Of a stretch of DNA of 64,000 bases, positions 47,901 through 56,332 are shown in pieces. Location of the stretch: the NCBI GenBank assembly GCA_021298085.1, contig JAJTDE010000003.1:1-64000 (forward strand), read 5' to 3'. The translations under genes and the position numbers were made by a program. Every line of letters starts with the position of its first letter. The stretch's first letter is position 1. This stretch comes from Rubrivivax sp. (GTDB lineage Bacteria; Pseudomonadota; Gammaproteobacteria; Burkholderiales; Burkholderiaceae_C). The notes under the pieces were generated by a model. The model saw nothing but the letters and a program-made list of their open reading frames with translations. It was not told the DNA's origin and ran no database searches.

Positions 47901-48225
47901 GCACTACGAGATGCTCAAGCACACCGGCGAGTTCCCCATCATCGGTGTCAACACCTTCCGCAACCCGAACGGCGAACCGGTGCCCGAACACATCGAACTG
48001 GCCCGCAGCACCGACGACGAGAAGCAGTCGCAACTCAGGCGCCTGGCCGATTTCCATGCACGGCATGCTGCCGATGCACCAGCCATGCTCAAGCGCCTGC
48101 AGCAGGCCGTCATCGACAACGGGAACGTCTTCGAGGTGCTGATGGACGCGGTGCGCTGCTGCAGCCTGGGCCAGATCACCGGCACGCTGTTCGAGGTGGG
48201 CGGGCAGTACCGGCGCAGCATGTAG
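44932..48225 (+). CDS. icmF: fused isobutyryl-CoA mutase IcmF
   Basis: A 1097-residue three-part enzyme. First is a cobalamin-binding domain with the [15 protein letters not shown] motif whose His replaces the lower base of B12. Then comes a MeaB-like GTPase chaperone with Walker [13 protein letters not shown] near residue 207. From about residue 520 is the mutase TIM barrel ([75 protein letters not shown]). In the substrate pocket SFPYTAG has Phe where methylmalonyl-CoA mutases have Tyr, so isobutyryl/butyryl-CoA (or isovaleryl/pivalyl-CoA) is expected, not methylmalonyl-CoA. The GTPase part gates cofactor loading. It stands alone as a transcription unit. Confidence 0.96.
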   Translation: MTDLSAEYQALAQYRPTHKVRFVTAASLFDGHDAAINIMRRILQSMGVEVIHLGHNRSVDEIVTAALQEDVQGIAVSSYQGGHVEYFKYMIDLLRRRGGDAIQVFGGGGGVIVPSEIRELQDYGVTRIYSPEDGQRMGLQGMIGEMVMRCDRDLAAKAPNRVDALQGHSDAAWRALAQAITALENGSADASLKAGMQAAAQARRIPVLGITGTGGAGKSSLTDELIRRLRLDQHDALRIAVISIDPSRRKSGGALLGDRIRMNAITPWQSGPRVFMRSLATRDFGSEISQALPHVVTACKAAGFDLVVVETSGIGQGDAAIVPLVDVPMYVMTPEFGAASQLEKIDMLDFAEFVAINKFDRKGAADALRDVAKQVQRNREAFGTPTEQMPVFGTMANRFNDDGVTALYQALVPRLQALGLAVSAGLLPTVQTRHSTHQTPIVPAARVRYLADIADTVRRYKQRARSQAALAREIQQLRAAATMLAVGKPDRPKASEAAIDLADKREARLDPQARQLLAQWPDMVKAYAGDDYVVKIRDKEIRTRLVHTTLSGNTIRKVALPAYEDHGELLKWLMLENVPGSFPYTAGVFAFKRENEDPTRMFAGEGDAFRTNRRFKLVSEGMPAKRLSTAFDSVTLYGHDPDLRPDIYGKVGNSGVSIATLDDLKVLYSGFNLCDPATSVSMTINGPAPTILAMFMNTAIDQQLEKFSADNGRAPTPTEAAKIRDWTLANVRGTVQADILKEDQGQNTCIFSTEFSLKVMGDIAQYFVHHDVRNFYSVSISGYHIAEAGANPISQLAFTLSNGFTFVEAYLARGMHIDDFAPNLSFFFSNGMDPEYTVLGRVARRIWAVAMRDRYGANERSQKLKYHIQTSGRSLHAQEIAFNDIRTTLQALIAVYDNCNSLHTNAYDEAITTPTDESVRRAMAIQLVINREWGLAKNENPNQGAFIIDELTELVEEAVLAEFERIAERGGVLGAMETGYQRSKIQEESMHYEMLKHTGEFPIIGVNTFRNPNGEPVPEHIELARSTDDEKQSQLRRLADFHARHAADAPAMLKRLQQAVIDNGNVFEVLMDAVRCCSLGQITGTLFEVGGQYRRSM

Positions 48226-48323
48226 TCCTGCCGGCTGGCGCCCGTGCGGCTGGCTGCACGGGCGTGCGTCGCCAAGCCCCTGCCGCGCAGCAGCCCGGCT
48301 GACGTCGCCACAATCGGTGGCCC

Positions 48324-49340
48324 ATGGATTCACTCTCGCAGCTGGCGCTGGGCGCCACCCTCGGTGTGGCCGTCATGGGACGGCGCACGGCAGTCTGGAA
48401 GGCGGCGCTGTGGGGCGGCGTGTGCGGCACCCTGCCCGACCTGGACGCGCTGGCCGACTTCGGCGACCCGGTGGTCAACATGGTGCTGCACCGTGCCGAC
48501 ACCCATTCGCTGTTCTGGCTGACGCTGCTGGCGCCCGCGTTGGCCTGGGGAGTGGCCCGCTGGCATGGCGAGACCACCCTCTGGCGGCGTTGGTGGCTGG
48601 CACTCTGGCTGGCACTGTTCACCCACCCGCTGCTGGACTGGTTCACGGTGTATGGCACCCAACTGCTGCGCCCGTTCAGCGATGAACCCCTGGGCCTGGG
48701 CAGCCTGTTCATCATCGACCCGCTCTACACCCTGCCCCTGCTGATGGGGCTGGGGGTGGCCCTGGTGATGCGAAGCCCGCGCGGCCTGCGCTGGAACCAG
48801 GCCGGGCTGTTGCTCAGCTGCGCCTACATCGCCTGGAGCGCGGCGGCCCAGCAGCACGTCAAGGATGTGGCCCGCGAGGCCCTGGCCGGCCAGGGCATCC
48901 GGGCAGACCGCGTGCTGGTCACGCCCAGCGCCTTCAACACGGTGCTGTGGCGCATCGTGGCCATCGACGGCGACACCGCCCACGAGGGCTTCTGGGGCTT
49001 TCTGGACGCCGATCGACAGGTCCGCTTCCAGCCCTACCCGCGGGGCGAAGCGCTGCTGCAGGCTCTGGACAAGGGCCCGGCCGCCAACGATCGGCTGCAG
49101 CGCATCCGGCGCTTCTCCGGCGGCTTCTACCGGCTGCAGGAGGTAAGGGGTGTGCTTCAGGTTGCCGACCTGCGGATGGGCCAGTACCCCAGCTTCGTGT
49201 TCGAGTTTGCGGTGGCCCGGCGCGAATCGGGTGTGCTGGTTCCGATCACCCCGCAGGACGTGGGCGGCAGGCGCGACATCGGCCGGGGTCTGGCGTGGTT
49301 GTGGTCACGGGTTCAAGGGCAACGTCTGCCACCACCCTGA
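48324..49340 (+). CDS. YdjM/DUF457-type membrane metal-dependent hydrolase
   Basis: A 338-residue inner-membrane protein beginning MDSLSQLALGATLGVAVMG. Family marks are GTLPDLDALADF and HRADTHSLFW, the His/Asp residues of a putative metal site, and HPLLDWFTVYGTQLL. Four or five membrane helices fill the first 190 residues; the C-terminal 140 residues are soluble and specific to this subgroup (DADRQVRFQPYPRG, RIRRFSGGFYRL). The biochemical role of the family is not established. Confidence 0.85.
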   Translation: MDSLSQLALGATLGVAVMGRRTAVWKAALWGGVCGTLPDLDALADFGDPVVNMVLHRADTHSLFWLTLLAPALAWGVARWHGETTLWRRWWLALWLALFTHPLLDWFTVYGTQLLRPFSDEPLGLGSLFIIDPLYTLPLLMGLGVALVMRSPRGLRWNQAGLLLSCAYIAWSAAAQQHVKDVAREALAGQGIRADRVLVTPSAFNTVLWRIVAIDGDTAHEGFWGFLDADRQVRFQPYPRGEALLQALDKGPAANDRLQRIRRFSGGFYRLQEVRGVLQVADLRMGQYPSFVFEFAVARRESGVLVPITPQDVGGRRDIGRGLAWLWSRVQGQRLPPP

Positions 49341-49345
49341 GACGG

Positions 49346-49386
49346 GCAGCGGACCTGAATAGTCCGCTGCTGCGAACGGGCTTTTT
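49346..49386 (+). terminator. probable intrinsic terminator
   Basis: GCAGCGGAC (49346-49354) pairs exactly with GTCCGCTGC (49362-49370) around a 7-base loop, and TTTTT follows at 49382-49386. The 11-base gap before the T-run weakens it. It would end the transcript of the preceding membrane hydrolase. Confidence 0.5.
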
Positions 49387-49449
49387 GACATCTCTTGATG
49401 ACATGCCATGTTGTCACGTTCAATTGACACTTCACTCAGGAGTGTGTCC

Positions 49450-49671
49450 ATGACTTGGCCCCTTTACAGCTTCCTGTTGCTTGGCCTGGCCTTCGGGTGG
49501 CTGAGCTTCAGCCACCGTCATCTGTTCAGCGAAGGCATGACCCGGCCCGACCCAGCCGACACAGGCCGCAACCGTTGGCCAGCGCGGCTGGGCTGGCTGG
49601 CGCTGTGCACGCTGCTGTGGCCCTTGCTGATGCTCACTGGCGTCGCCGGCGCGCTGCTGCGGCGGCGCTGA
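49450..49671 (+). CDS. small two-helix membrane protein
   Basis: A 73-residue protein beginning MTWPLYSFLLLGLAFGWLSF, with CAGGAG about eight bases upstream of the ATG. It has two hydrophobic helices (residues 2-20 and 45-67) separated by a polar loop with EGMTRPDPADTGRN, and ends in GALLRRR. I do not recognise a family. It stands alone between a terminator and the convergent transglycosylase gene, ending four bases from that gene. Confidence 0.6.
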   Translation: MTWPLYSFLLLGLAFGWLSFSHRHLFSEGMTRPDPADTGRNRWPARLGWLALCTLLWPLLMLTGVAGALLRRR

Positions 49672-49675
49672 GGCG

Positions 49676-50914
49676 TCAACCGCCGCTGCGCAGGCGGGCC
49701 AACAATTTCTGCCCCGCGCGCCCATCGGGCGCCCAGCCCAGGCGTTGCTGCTCTGCGCGAATCGCCGCGCGGGACACCGTGCCCAGCACGCCATCGGCCT
49801 CGCCAATGGCATGGCCTCGGGCCAGCAGCAAGGTCTGCAGCTCGCGGCGTTCAGCGCGCGACAGGCCGGCGTCGTCGGTCGGCCAGGGCGTGTTGAATGG
49901 GCCACCACCGCGCAGCCGGTCGGCCAGGTGGGTGATGGCCAGCGCATAGCTCTCGGCAGCGTTATAGCCAAAGACCACGTCAAAGTTGCGGTAGACCACA
50001 AAGGCCGGCCCCTTGGGGCCCGCCGGCAACAGCAACGCAACGCCTTCGCTGGGCACACGCCCATTGGCCAGCGCACTGCCGTCCAGTCGCCGCACACCCC
50101 GTGACTGCCACTCGGCCAGGGTGGCCTTGTTGCGCCGCCCGGTGCCGGCGGCGTCAAACCCTTCGGGCAGACGGACCTCGAAACCCCAGGGCTGACCCGT
50201 GCGCCAGCCGCCCTTGTCCAGGAAGTTAGCCGTGGAGGCCAGCGCATCGGGCACGTTGTTGACCAGGTCGCGCCGACCATCGCCGTCAAAGTCCACCGCC
50301 AGGCGCAGGTAGGTGCTGGGCATGAACTGGGTCTGGCCAAAGGCCCCGGCCCAGGAGCCGAGCATCTGCTCCGGCGCCACATCGCCACGCTGGACGATCT
50401 TCAGCGCCGCCACCAACTCGCCGCGGAAGAAGGACTGTCGCCGCCCGTGGCAGGCCAGCGTAGCCACCGACGGGATGATCTGGCGCCGGCCCAGGTTGCG
50501 GCCAAAGTTGCTTTCCACCCCCCAGACCGCCACCACCGTGGCCGAGTCCACACCGAAGCGGCGCTCGATCTCGGCCAGCGGCCCCGCCCACTGGGCCAGC
50601 ATCGCGCGGCCATCCTGAACGCGCTCCTCGTCCACCAGGCTGGCCAGGTAATCCCAGATCGGGGTGCGGAACTCTGGCTGGTTGTCCAGCAGCTCCAGCA
50701 GCGACAGTTCGGGTCTGACACCGTCCAGCGCACGTTCGAAGGTGGCCTTGCTGACACCTTCGCGTTGGGCGTCCGCCTGGATGCCGGCCAGGCAGCGCGC
50801 AAACTCGTCGGGGTTGGCCGTAGCGGGCGCTTGCGCAGCGGCGGCCAGGGGCAGCCCGGCCAGCCACAGCGGCCACCACGGGCGTTTCACAGCGCGGGGA
50901 ATACGGGGCATCAA
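49676..50914 (-). CDS. MltB-family lytic murein transglycosylase with peptidoglycan-binding domain
   Basis: 412 residues: signal peptide (LWLAGLPLAAAAQA), an SLT-2 type catalytic domain with the active Glu in VVAVWGVESNFGRNLG and the GAFGQTQFMPSTYLRLAVDFDG region, and a C-terminal peptidoglycan-binding domain (ELQTLLLARGHAIGEADGVLG). It cleaves glycan strands to 1,6-anhydro-MurNAc products. There is no lipobox, so it is periplasmic and soluble. It lies three bases downstream of the endonuclease/phosphatase-fold gene. Confidence 0.94.
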   Translation of the reverse strand: MMPRIPRAVKRPWWPLWLAGLPLAAAAQAPATANPDEFARCLAGIQADAQREGVSKATFERALDGVRPELSLLELLDNQPEFRTPIWDYLASLVDEERVQDGRAMLAQWAGPLAEIERRFGVDSATVVAVWGVESNFGRNLGRRQIIPSVATLACHGRRQSFFRGELVAALKIVQRGDVAPEQMLGSWAGAFGQTQFMPSTYLRLAVDFDGDGRRDLVNNVPDALASTANFLDKGGWRTGQPWGFEVRLPEGFDAAGTGRRNKATLAEWQSRGVRRLDGSALANGRVPSEGVALLLPAGPKGPAFVVYRNFDVVFGYNAAESYALAITHLADRLRGGGPFNTPWPTDDAGLSRAERRELQTLLLARGHAIGEADGVLGTVSRAAIRAEQQRLGWAPDGRAGQKLLARLRSGG

Positions 50915-50917
50915 GGG

Positions 50918-52009
50918 TTATCCCAGTGGGGTTTCAGTGCGCAGGCGCAACAAGGCACGGACAAATCCGTGGTCGCTGCGCCAGCGCTCGCGGCTTTCAT
51001 GCAAGTGGTCATTGAACACGTCCACCCGGCGGACATCGCCCAGGGCCACCCGCGAGGCGGCCACAAACTCTTCGCTGACCCAGATCTGGTCCAGCAGTTC
51101 CGGCCAGCCCTGGTGCACGTGCGAATAGGCCACGTCACGCGTGACGGGCGGCTCTGTCTGCACGTCCCAGGCGTGGAACAGCGCCGTGTCGCGTGCGCCC
51201 TTGTCGTAGGCCACGGCCTGGGTGGCGGCGATCATCTGGCTGGTCACTGCGTGCGGGCTGTCGTTCAGGTCACCCAGCAGCACCACGGGTTCCCGGGTGC
51301 GTTGTGTCAGGCGCACGATGATGCCGCGCAACGCCGCCGCTTCGGCACCCCGCATCACCAGGGAACGCAGGGTGGCGCGTGCCGTGACCAACGGGTCATC
51401 GCGGTTCTCCAGTGGCTGGCCCTCGGCGTCCTGCAGAAACTTCGGGCGCTTGCTCTTGAGGTGGGCTACCAGCACGTGCAGGCGCGGGCCCTGGCGAAGG
51501 CGCAGCACGGCGTGCAGCACCGGGCGCTCGAAGCGGGTCACCTCGCCCAGTTCCGGCACGTGCACCCGTTCGGCGGGTGCGTAGTCGCTGAGCGTCTGCA
51601 CCGACTCCACCGACAACCGAGTGGCCAAGCCCACGGCCGGCGTGCCGGTGGCACCGGCCGCCGCCACGGGTGCCACCACCGTGCCGTAGCGCAGGCCGCT
51701 GCGCGCGACCACCGCACGCCAGGCGGCTTCGTCCCAGACCTCCTGCACGCCCACGATGTCAGCATTCAGGCGGGCCAGCTGGGTGCCCAGCCACTCGCAC
51801 TTGCGTTCGTACTCATCGTCCCGGTAGGGGTCCTGGTTGTCGTAATACCGATGGCCGGGCAGCGCCAGGTTGAGCAGGTTGCAGCTGGCCACGGGAAGGG
51901 TTTGCCAGGCCGGCGCGGAGGGTGGCGTCGACGCAACGGGTACTGGGCTCGGGGCAGGCAGGGAAGGCTCCACGCCAGCAGTGTCGCTGCGCGATGCAAA
52001 ATTCGCCAT
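50918..52009 (-). CDS. endonuclease/exonuclease/phosphatase-fold hydrolase
   Basis: An EEP-superfamily metal hydrolase of about 363 residues from the ATG at 52009. Motifs are ASCNLLNLALPG (first Asn), IVGVQEVWDEAAWRAV (catalytic Glu), LHVLVAHLKSKRP, VVLLGDLNDSPH (Asp and Asn) and WRSDHGFVRALL (Asp-His). The first 45 residues are Pro-rich and have no partner in the fold. A GTG at 51892 just before ASCNLL would be an alternative start. DNase, phosphodiesterase or lipid phosphatase activity are all possible. The 52009 start would share two bases with the divergent amn start. Confidence 0.85.
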   Translation of the reverse strand: MANFASRSDTAGVEPSLPAPSPVPVASTPPSAPAWQTLPVASCNLLNLALPGHRYYDNQDPYRDDEYERKCEWLGTQLARLNADIVGVQEVWDEAAWRAVVARSGLRYGTVVAPVAAAGATGTPAVGLATRLSVESVQTLSDYAPAERVHVPELGEVTRFERPVLHAVLRLRQGPRLHVLVAHLKSKRPKFLQDAEGQPLENRDDPLVTARATLRSLVMRGAEAAALRGIIVRLTQRTREPVVLLGDLNDSPHAVTSQMIAATQAVAYDKGARDTALFHAWDVQTEPPVTRDVAYSHVHQGWPELLDQIWVSEEFVAASRVALGDVRRVDVFNDHLHESRERWRSDHGFVRALLRLRTETPLG

Positions 52010-53489
52010 GACTTCACTGCCTTTGTTCATTGCGCCGGCTGTCTATGACGACGCCGACGCCGCTTTCGCCCAGGTCGACGCGATCTACCGCAACAGCGTC
52101 ACCCACCTGCGCCAGTCACTCCAGCGGTTTGTCTCGGGCCAAGCCGATGGCCTGCGCACCCGAGCCTTTTACCCGATGGTTCGGCTTAGGGTGGATACCG
52201 TTGCCCGCCGGGATTCACGCAAGAGTTACGGCTTTGTGGCCGGACCGGGTGTCTATGAAACCACGCTGACCCGCCCCGACCTGTTTGCCGCGTACTACCG
52301 GGAGCAATTCAGGCTGCTCCTGAAGAACCACGCGGTGCAGCTTGAAGTGGGCACCAGCTCGCTGCCCATTCCGGTGCACTTCTCCCTGGGCGAAGGTGAC
52401 CACCTCGAGGGCAGCCTGACGCCCGAACGCCGGCAGCGCCTGGCCGATCACTTCGACCTGCCCGACCTGGCCTCCATGGACGATGGCATCGCCAACGGCA
52501 CGCACGAACCCGGCCCAGGTGAAGCCCACCCGCTGTCGCTGTTCACCGCCCCACGCGTCGACTACTCACTGCACCGCCTGCGTCACTACACCGGCACCCT
52601 GCCCGAGCACTTCCAGAACTTCGTGCTGTTCACGAACTACCAGTTCTACATCGACGAGTTCATCAAGCTGGGCCATGCGCTGATGGCCGACCCGGCCTGC
52701 GAGTACATCGCGTTTGTGCAACCTGGCAATGTCGTCACGCGGCGTGCAGACCTTCCAGCCGAAGCCTCGGACAGCCTGGGGGCTCCGCCACCGCGGCTGC
52801 CGCAGATGCCGGCCTACCACCTCGTCCGGCCCGACGGCAGCGGTGTGACGATGGTCAATATCGGCGTCGGGCCTGCCAATGCCAAGACCATCACCGACCA
52901 CATCGCAGTGCTGCGTCCGCACGCCTGGCTGATGCTGGGCCACTGTGCCGGGCTGCGCAACACGCAGCAGCTGGGTGACTACGTGCTGGCCCACGGCTAC
53001 GTGCGCGAAGACCACGTGCTGGATGAAGAGCTTCCGCTGTGGGTGCCCATTCCCGCGCTCGCTGAAGTGCAGGTGGCCCTGGAGCAGGCGGTGGCCGACG
53101 TGACCCAGCTGTCAGGCTGGGAACTCAAGAGCCTGCTGCGCACCGGCACCGTCGCGTCCACCGACAACCGCAACTGGGAGCTGCTGCCCCACCCGGGCCC
53201 TGAACGCCGCTTCAGCCAGAGCCGCGCCGTGGCGCTGGACATGGAAAGCGCCACCATCGCGGCCAACGGCTTCCGCTTCCGCGTGCCGTATGGCACCTTG
53301 CTGTGTGTCAGCGACAAGCCGCTGCACGGCGAGATCAAGCTGCCGGGCATGGCCAATCACTTCTACCGGGAGCGGGTTGACCAGCACCTGCGCATCGGTC
53401 TGCGGGCCATGGAGCTGCTGCGCCAGCAGCGCCCCGATCAGCTGCACAGCCGCAAGCTGCGCAGCTTTGTCGAGGTAGCCTTCCAGTAG
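52008..53489 (+). CDS. amn: AMP nucleosidase
   Basis: 493 residues, ATG at 52008 (MTSLPLFIAPAVYDDADAA). Amn cleaves AMP to adenine and ribose-5-phosphate, adjusting adenylate pools. The N-terminal allosteric domain runs to about residue 180; the catalytic phosphorylase-like domain follows with FVLFTNYQFYIDEF, NIGVGPANAKTITDHIAVL, LGHCAGLR and ALDMESATIAANGFRFRVP, the last holding the nucleoside-binding Met-Glu. Length and ends fit the family. Its promoter must lie inside the divergent EEP gene. Confidence 0.96.
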   Translation: MTSLPLFIAPAVYDDADAAFAQVDAIYRNSVTHLRQSLQRFVSGQADGLRTRAFYPMVRLRVDTVARRDSRKSYGFVAGPGVYETTLTRPDLFAAYYREQFRLLLKNHAVQLEVGTSSLPIPVHFSLGEGDHLEGSLTPERRQRLADHFDLPDLASMDDGIANGTHEPGPGEAHPLSLFTAPRVDYSLHRLRHYTGTLPEHFQNFVLFTNYQFYIDEFIKLGHALMADPACEYIAFVQPGNVVTRRADLPAEASDSLGAPPPRLPQMPAYHLVRPDGSGVTMVNIGVGPANAKTITDHIAVLRPHAWLMLGHCAGLRNTQQLGDYVLAHGYVREDHVLDEELPLWVPIPALAEVQVALEQAVADVTQLSGWELKSLLRTGTVASTDNRNWELLPHPGPERRFSQSRAVALDMESATIAANGFRFRVPYGTLLCVSDKPLHGEIKLPGMANHFYRERVDQHLRIGLRAMELLRQQRPDQLHSRKLRSFVEVAFQ

Positions 53490-53599
53490 CGGTGTGAACT
53501 GAGTGGGTCAGGCATCTGGCAGTTGGTACCGCCGCCGACCACGGCTCAGGCGGGTTCCGCGGTCGCCTTGGGTCTGCGGCTTCCGCTGGCTGGCTCTCC

Positions 53600-55080
53600 G
53601 GCAGTCGCTGGGGGCGCCGGCCGCCGAGCTGCCTCACAGCAACCAGCTGCTCGTCGGTCTCGACACCCTCTGCCACGGCGGTCAAACCCAGGCAGGCTCA
53701 GTACCCGCCCCAGGCCGCACTCGTTGGCCATCGACACCAGCCGCGCAGCCGACAAGGTACCGAGGCGGGGATGGATTCAGCGGACAAACGCCTTAAAACG
53801 CCTTCACGGCCCCACTCTCAGTGCCGATGATGGGCTACAGCGCCAGGCTGATCTCCAGCCGCGTGACGGCCAGACGCAGCTCACGCGCCATCTCCAGGTG
53901 TTCAACCGCCTCGGCATGCATCTGCACCATGAACACCAAGTGGCAGGCCTTACGGGCCGCCTTGGCCCTGTACATGGCCGTGTCTTCATCGCTGAGCCAT
54001 TCCTGGGCTGTCAAGGTCGTGGGCTCGCTGACGCGAATCCCGATGCCGGCACTGGTGTTCAGCTCATGACCGCCGATGTGGATCGGTGCTCGGCTGCGCC
54101 GCTGCTCCTGTTCCACCAGGATCTCAAGGTCAGCCATGGCAGGCGCCGTTGACAACAGAACCGCAAACTCGTCACCCCCCAGGCGCGCCACCAGGTGGGC
54201 AGCGAGCACGACGTCGCGCAGCCGCACGGCAACCTCCCGCAGGAAGGCGTCGCCCACGCCATGGCCGAGGCTGTCGTTGATCAGCTTGAAGCGGTCGAAG
54301 TCCAGGAACATCACGGCGCAGGGCTGCGCGGCATCGGCGCAGTAGCGCTCAAAAGCCGCCTCCGGCTGCGCCTCAAACTGACCCCGGTTGGGCAGTCGTG
54401 TGAGGCTGTCATGGAAGGCGATGTGCCGCAGCTGCTGCTCGGCCTGGACACGCGGCGTGTTGTCCTGCCGCTGCAGTGGGGGGACGTCTGATGCATCGAA
54501 CCACCGGTAGACCGTACCACCGAACAGATCGCCCGACGGCGCGTCCAGCAAACGATGCAGGGCCCGGTTGGCCAGCAGGATCTCGCCATCAGGCCCCACC
54601 AGGGCCATGCCGATGGCAGCGTGGCTGAAGGTACCCGTGAAGCGCGCCTCGCTGCGCCGCACGAGCTCCAGCTGACGCGCGGTCTGCTCAACCAGGCGCA
54701 GCGCGCCCTCCGTTGTCAAGCCTGCCGGGCAGAGCAGCGGCTGCAGCTGTTGCCATGCTGGGCCCGCTACGCCATAGGCCAACGCCGCCATCAGCGGCAG
54801 AAGGCCCCTGAAGCAGCCACCAGCCGAAAACAAACACCTCACCGGCCGCACCCGGGTGCTGCGACCTGGGAAAGCGGACGGGCATCACGCGGGCGGCAGC
54901 GACCAGGGCGACCCCCAAGGCGGCCTGAATCAGCGCCTGCGATACCCACAACGCGACCTGCCGCAGCGCATGGCTCAACGTCGGGTCGCCCATCAACATG
55001 AGGCTCCACGCCACCGCCGCCGGGCAAGCACGGCCCTGGGACGCTGACGCAGCGCGCCAAGACGGCGCTGACCCCATGCC
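53600..55080 (-). pseudogene. decayed membrane PAS-GGDEF-EAL protein
   Basis: Minus-strand pieces of one cyclic-di-GMP gene. A membrane N-terminus reads DPTLSHALRQVALWVSQALI and lies in a different frame (about 55040-54840) from what follows. From 54851 to 53835 one frame encodes a shortened PAS-like part (FSHAAIGMALVGPDGEILLA) and a diguanylate cyclase domain with FHDSLTRLPNRGQF, MFLDFDRFKLINDSLGHGVG and LGGDEFAVL. At the GGDEF-EAL joint a TAG (53835-53837) interrupts EISLAL-stop-PIIGTESGAVKAF, where EAL proteins have LQPIV. Almost the whole EAL domain is gone. A scrap remains near 53640-53760: LVSMANECGLG, then out of frame TAVAEGVETDEQLVAVRQLG. The GGDEF part could still be translated; I regard the gene as broken. 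Confidence 0.62.
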
Positions 55081-55153
55081 GACCAACGTGACGTCTTCAC
55101 GCTCACCCCCGTCGTTGCTGGGGCTATTGCTGGCGGCCTCAGAATGGCGCTTG

Positions 55154-55277
55154 TCGAAAGGGGAGTAGCCTGCAGCGCACTGCTGCCGCGTCACCCCGTC
55201 AATACGGAGAACCCGCAGCGGTTCCCCGGGGCCGCAAGGCACCACGCCCGTGGTGCTTCCGCAAGACCTTTCGGCGC
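55154..55277 (+). promoter_or_regulatory. yybP-ykoY manganese riboswitch
   Basis: The 5' leader of the TerC-family gene holds the hallmark strings of this riboswitch: GGGGAGTAGCC at 55160-55170, GTCAATACGG in the middle and GCAAGACC near the 3' side. The closing stem pairs GAAAGG (55156-55161) with CCTTTC (55267-55272). An internal hairpin is GCACCACG paired with CGTGGTGC. This RNA class senses Mn2+ and turns on exporters such as MntP and TerC-type Alx when Mn is high. It ends about 45 bases before the gene, leaving room for an RBS-masking or terminator switch. Confidence 0.85.
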
Positions 55278-55320
55278 CAAGTCATCCCTTCATCGAGATC
55301 TGCGCCGAAAGGAGTGTCCC

Positions 55321-56289
55321 GTGGACACCATTGCTCCCCTGTGGTTGTGGGCGGTATTCATCGCCATCGTCATCGCTGCCCTGTTTGTCGACTTTGTGGT
55401 CCTGAAGAAGCAGGGCGCGCACGAGGTGGGCGTCAAGGAGGCCCTGAACTGGTCGCTCGTCTGGGTGGCCCTGAGCTTTGCCTTCAACGGGTTGTTCTGG
55501 TGGGCTATCCAGCAGGACCACGGCACCGCGCTGGCCAACACCAAGGCCATGGAATTCCTGACCGGCTACCTCATCGAGAAGAGCCTGGCGGTGGACAACA
55601 TCTTTGTCTTCCTGATGATCTTCACCTACTTCGCGGTGCCACCGGCTTTCCAGAAGCGGGTGCTGATGATCGGCATCATCGGTGCCATCGTGCTGCGCAC
55701 GATCATGATCCTGGTAGGCGCCTGGATGATCCAGCACTTCCACTGGATCCTTTACGTGTTTGGCGCCTTTCTGGTGCTCACCGGCATCAAGATGTGGTGG
55801 GCTGCCGGCCAGGAGCCTGACCTTGAGTCTAACCCTGCACTCAAGCTGCTGCGCCGCATCATGCCGGTGAGCAAGAACTTTGACGGCGAGAAATTCTGGA
55901 TCGTTGAGAACGGCAAGAAAGTCGCCACGCCGCTGCTGCTGGTGATTGCGCTGGTCGGCCTGACGGACGTCATCTTTGCGGTGGACTCCATCCCTGCCAT
56001 CTTTGCCATCACAATGGACCCGTTCATCGTGCTGACGTCCAACGTCTTTGCCATCCTCGGGCTGCGCGCGATGTATTTTCTGCTGGCGGCCGTGGCTTCC
56101 AAGTTCCACCTGCTGAGCTACGGCTTGTCGGTGATCCTGGTCTTCATCGGAACCAAGATGATCCTCATCGACATCTACAAGATCCCGGTGGCGGTATCGC
56201 TCGGTGTCGTGGTGGGTATCCTCGCAGTGACGATGCTGCTGAGCGTGAAGACAGCGCCGAAGATCGCTTCAGACCGCTCGGAATCCTGA
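55321..56289 (+). CDS. TerC/Alx-family integral membrane protein, probable Mn exporter
   Basis: 322 residues from a GTG at 55321 with AAGGAG seven to eight bases upstream. Upstream in-frame codons belong to the riboswitch, so this start is well supported. About nine membrane helices are present. Family motifs are FLTGYLIEKSLAVDNIFVFL and VALVGLTDVIFAVDSIPAIFA, whose paired Asp residues are thought to bind the metal. A cytoplasmic loop (KNFDGEKFWIVENGKKVATP) lies between. TerC/Alx proteins export Mn2+ and support metalation of secreted enzymes. The upstream yybP-ykoY element strongly supports Mn as substrate. E. coli Alx is likewise about 320 residues. Confidence 0.93.
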   Translation: MDTIAPLWLWAVFIAIVIAALFVDFVVLKKQGAHEVGVKEALNWSLVWVALSFAFNGLFWWAIQQDHGTALANTKAMEFLTGYLIEKSLAVDNIFVFLMIFTYFAVPPAFQKRVLMIGIIGAIVLRTIMILVGAWMIQHFHWILYVFGAFLVLTGIKMWWAAGQEPDLESNPALKLLRRIMPVSKNFDGEKFWIVENGKKVATPLLLVIALVGLTDVIFAVDSIPAIFAITMDPFIVLTSNVFAILGLRAMYFLLAAVASKFHLLSYGLSVILVFIGTKMILIDIYKIPVAVSLGVVVGILAVTMLLSVKTAPKIASDRSES

Positions 56290-56304
56290 GCACAGGCAGC
56301 GCAC

Positions 56305-56332
56305 GCTGAGGCTGCCGAAAGGCGGCCTCAGC
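56305..56332. terminator. bidirectional terminator hairpin between convergent genes
   Basis: GCTGAGGCTGCC (56305-56316) pairs with GGCGGCCTCAGC (56321-56332), 12 base pairs with one G-T wobble, around a GAAA tetraloop. It lies between the ends of the terC-like gene and the aldo-keto reductase, covering the reductase stop codon. No long T-run is present on either side. Confidence 0.6.

Noticed and set aside
55144-55320. In-frame N-terminal extension of the TerC-like protein
   Set aside because: The stretch is the yybP-ykoY riboswitch; the GTG at 55321 has an AAGGAG ribosome site.
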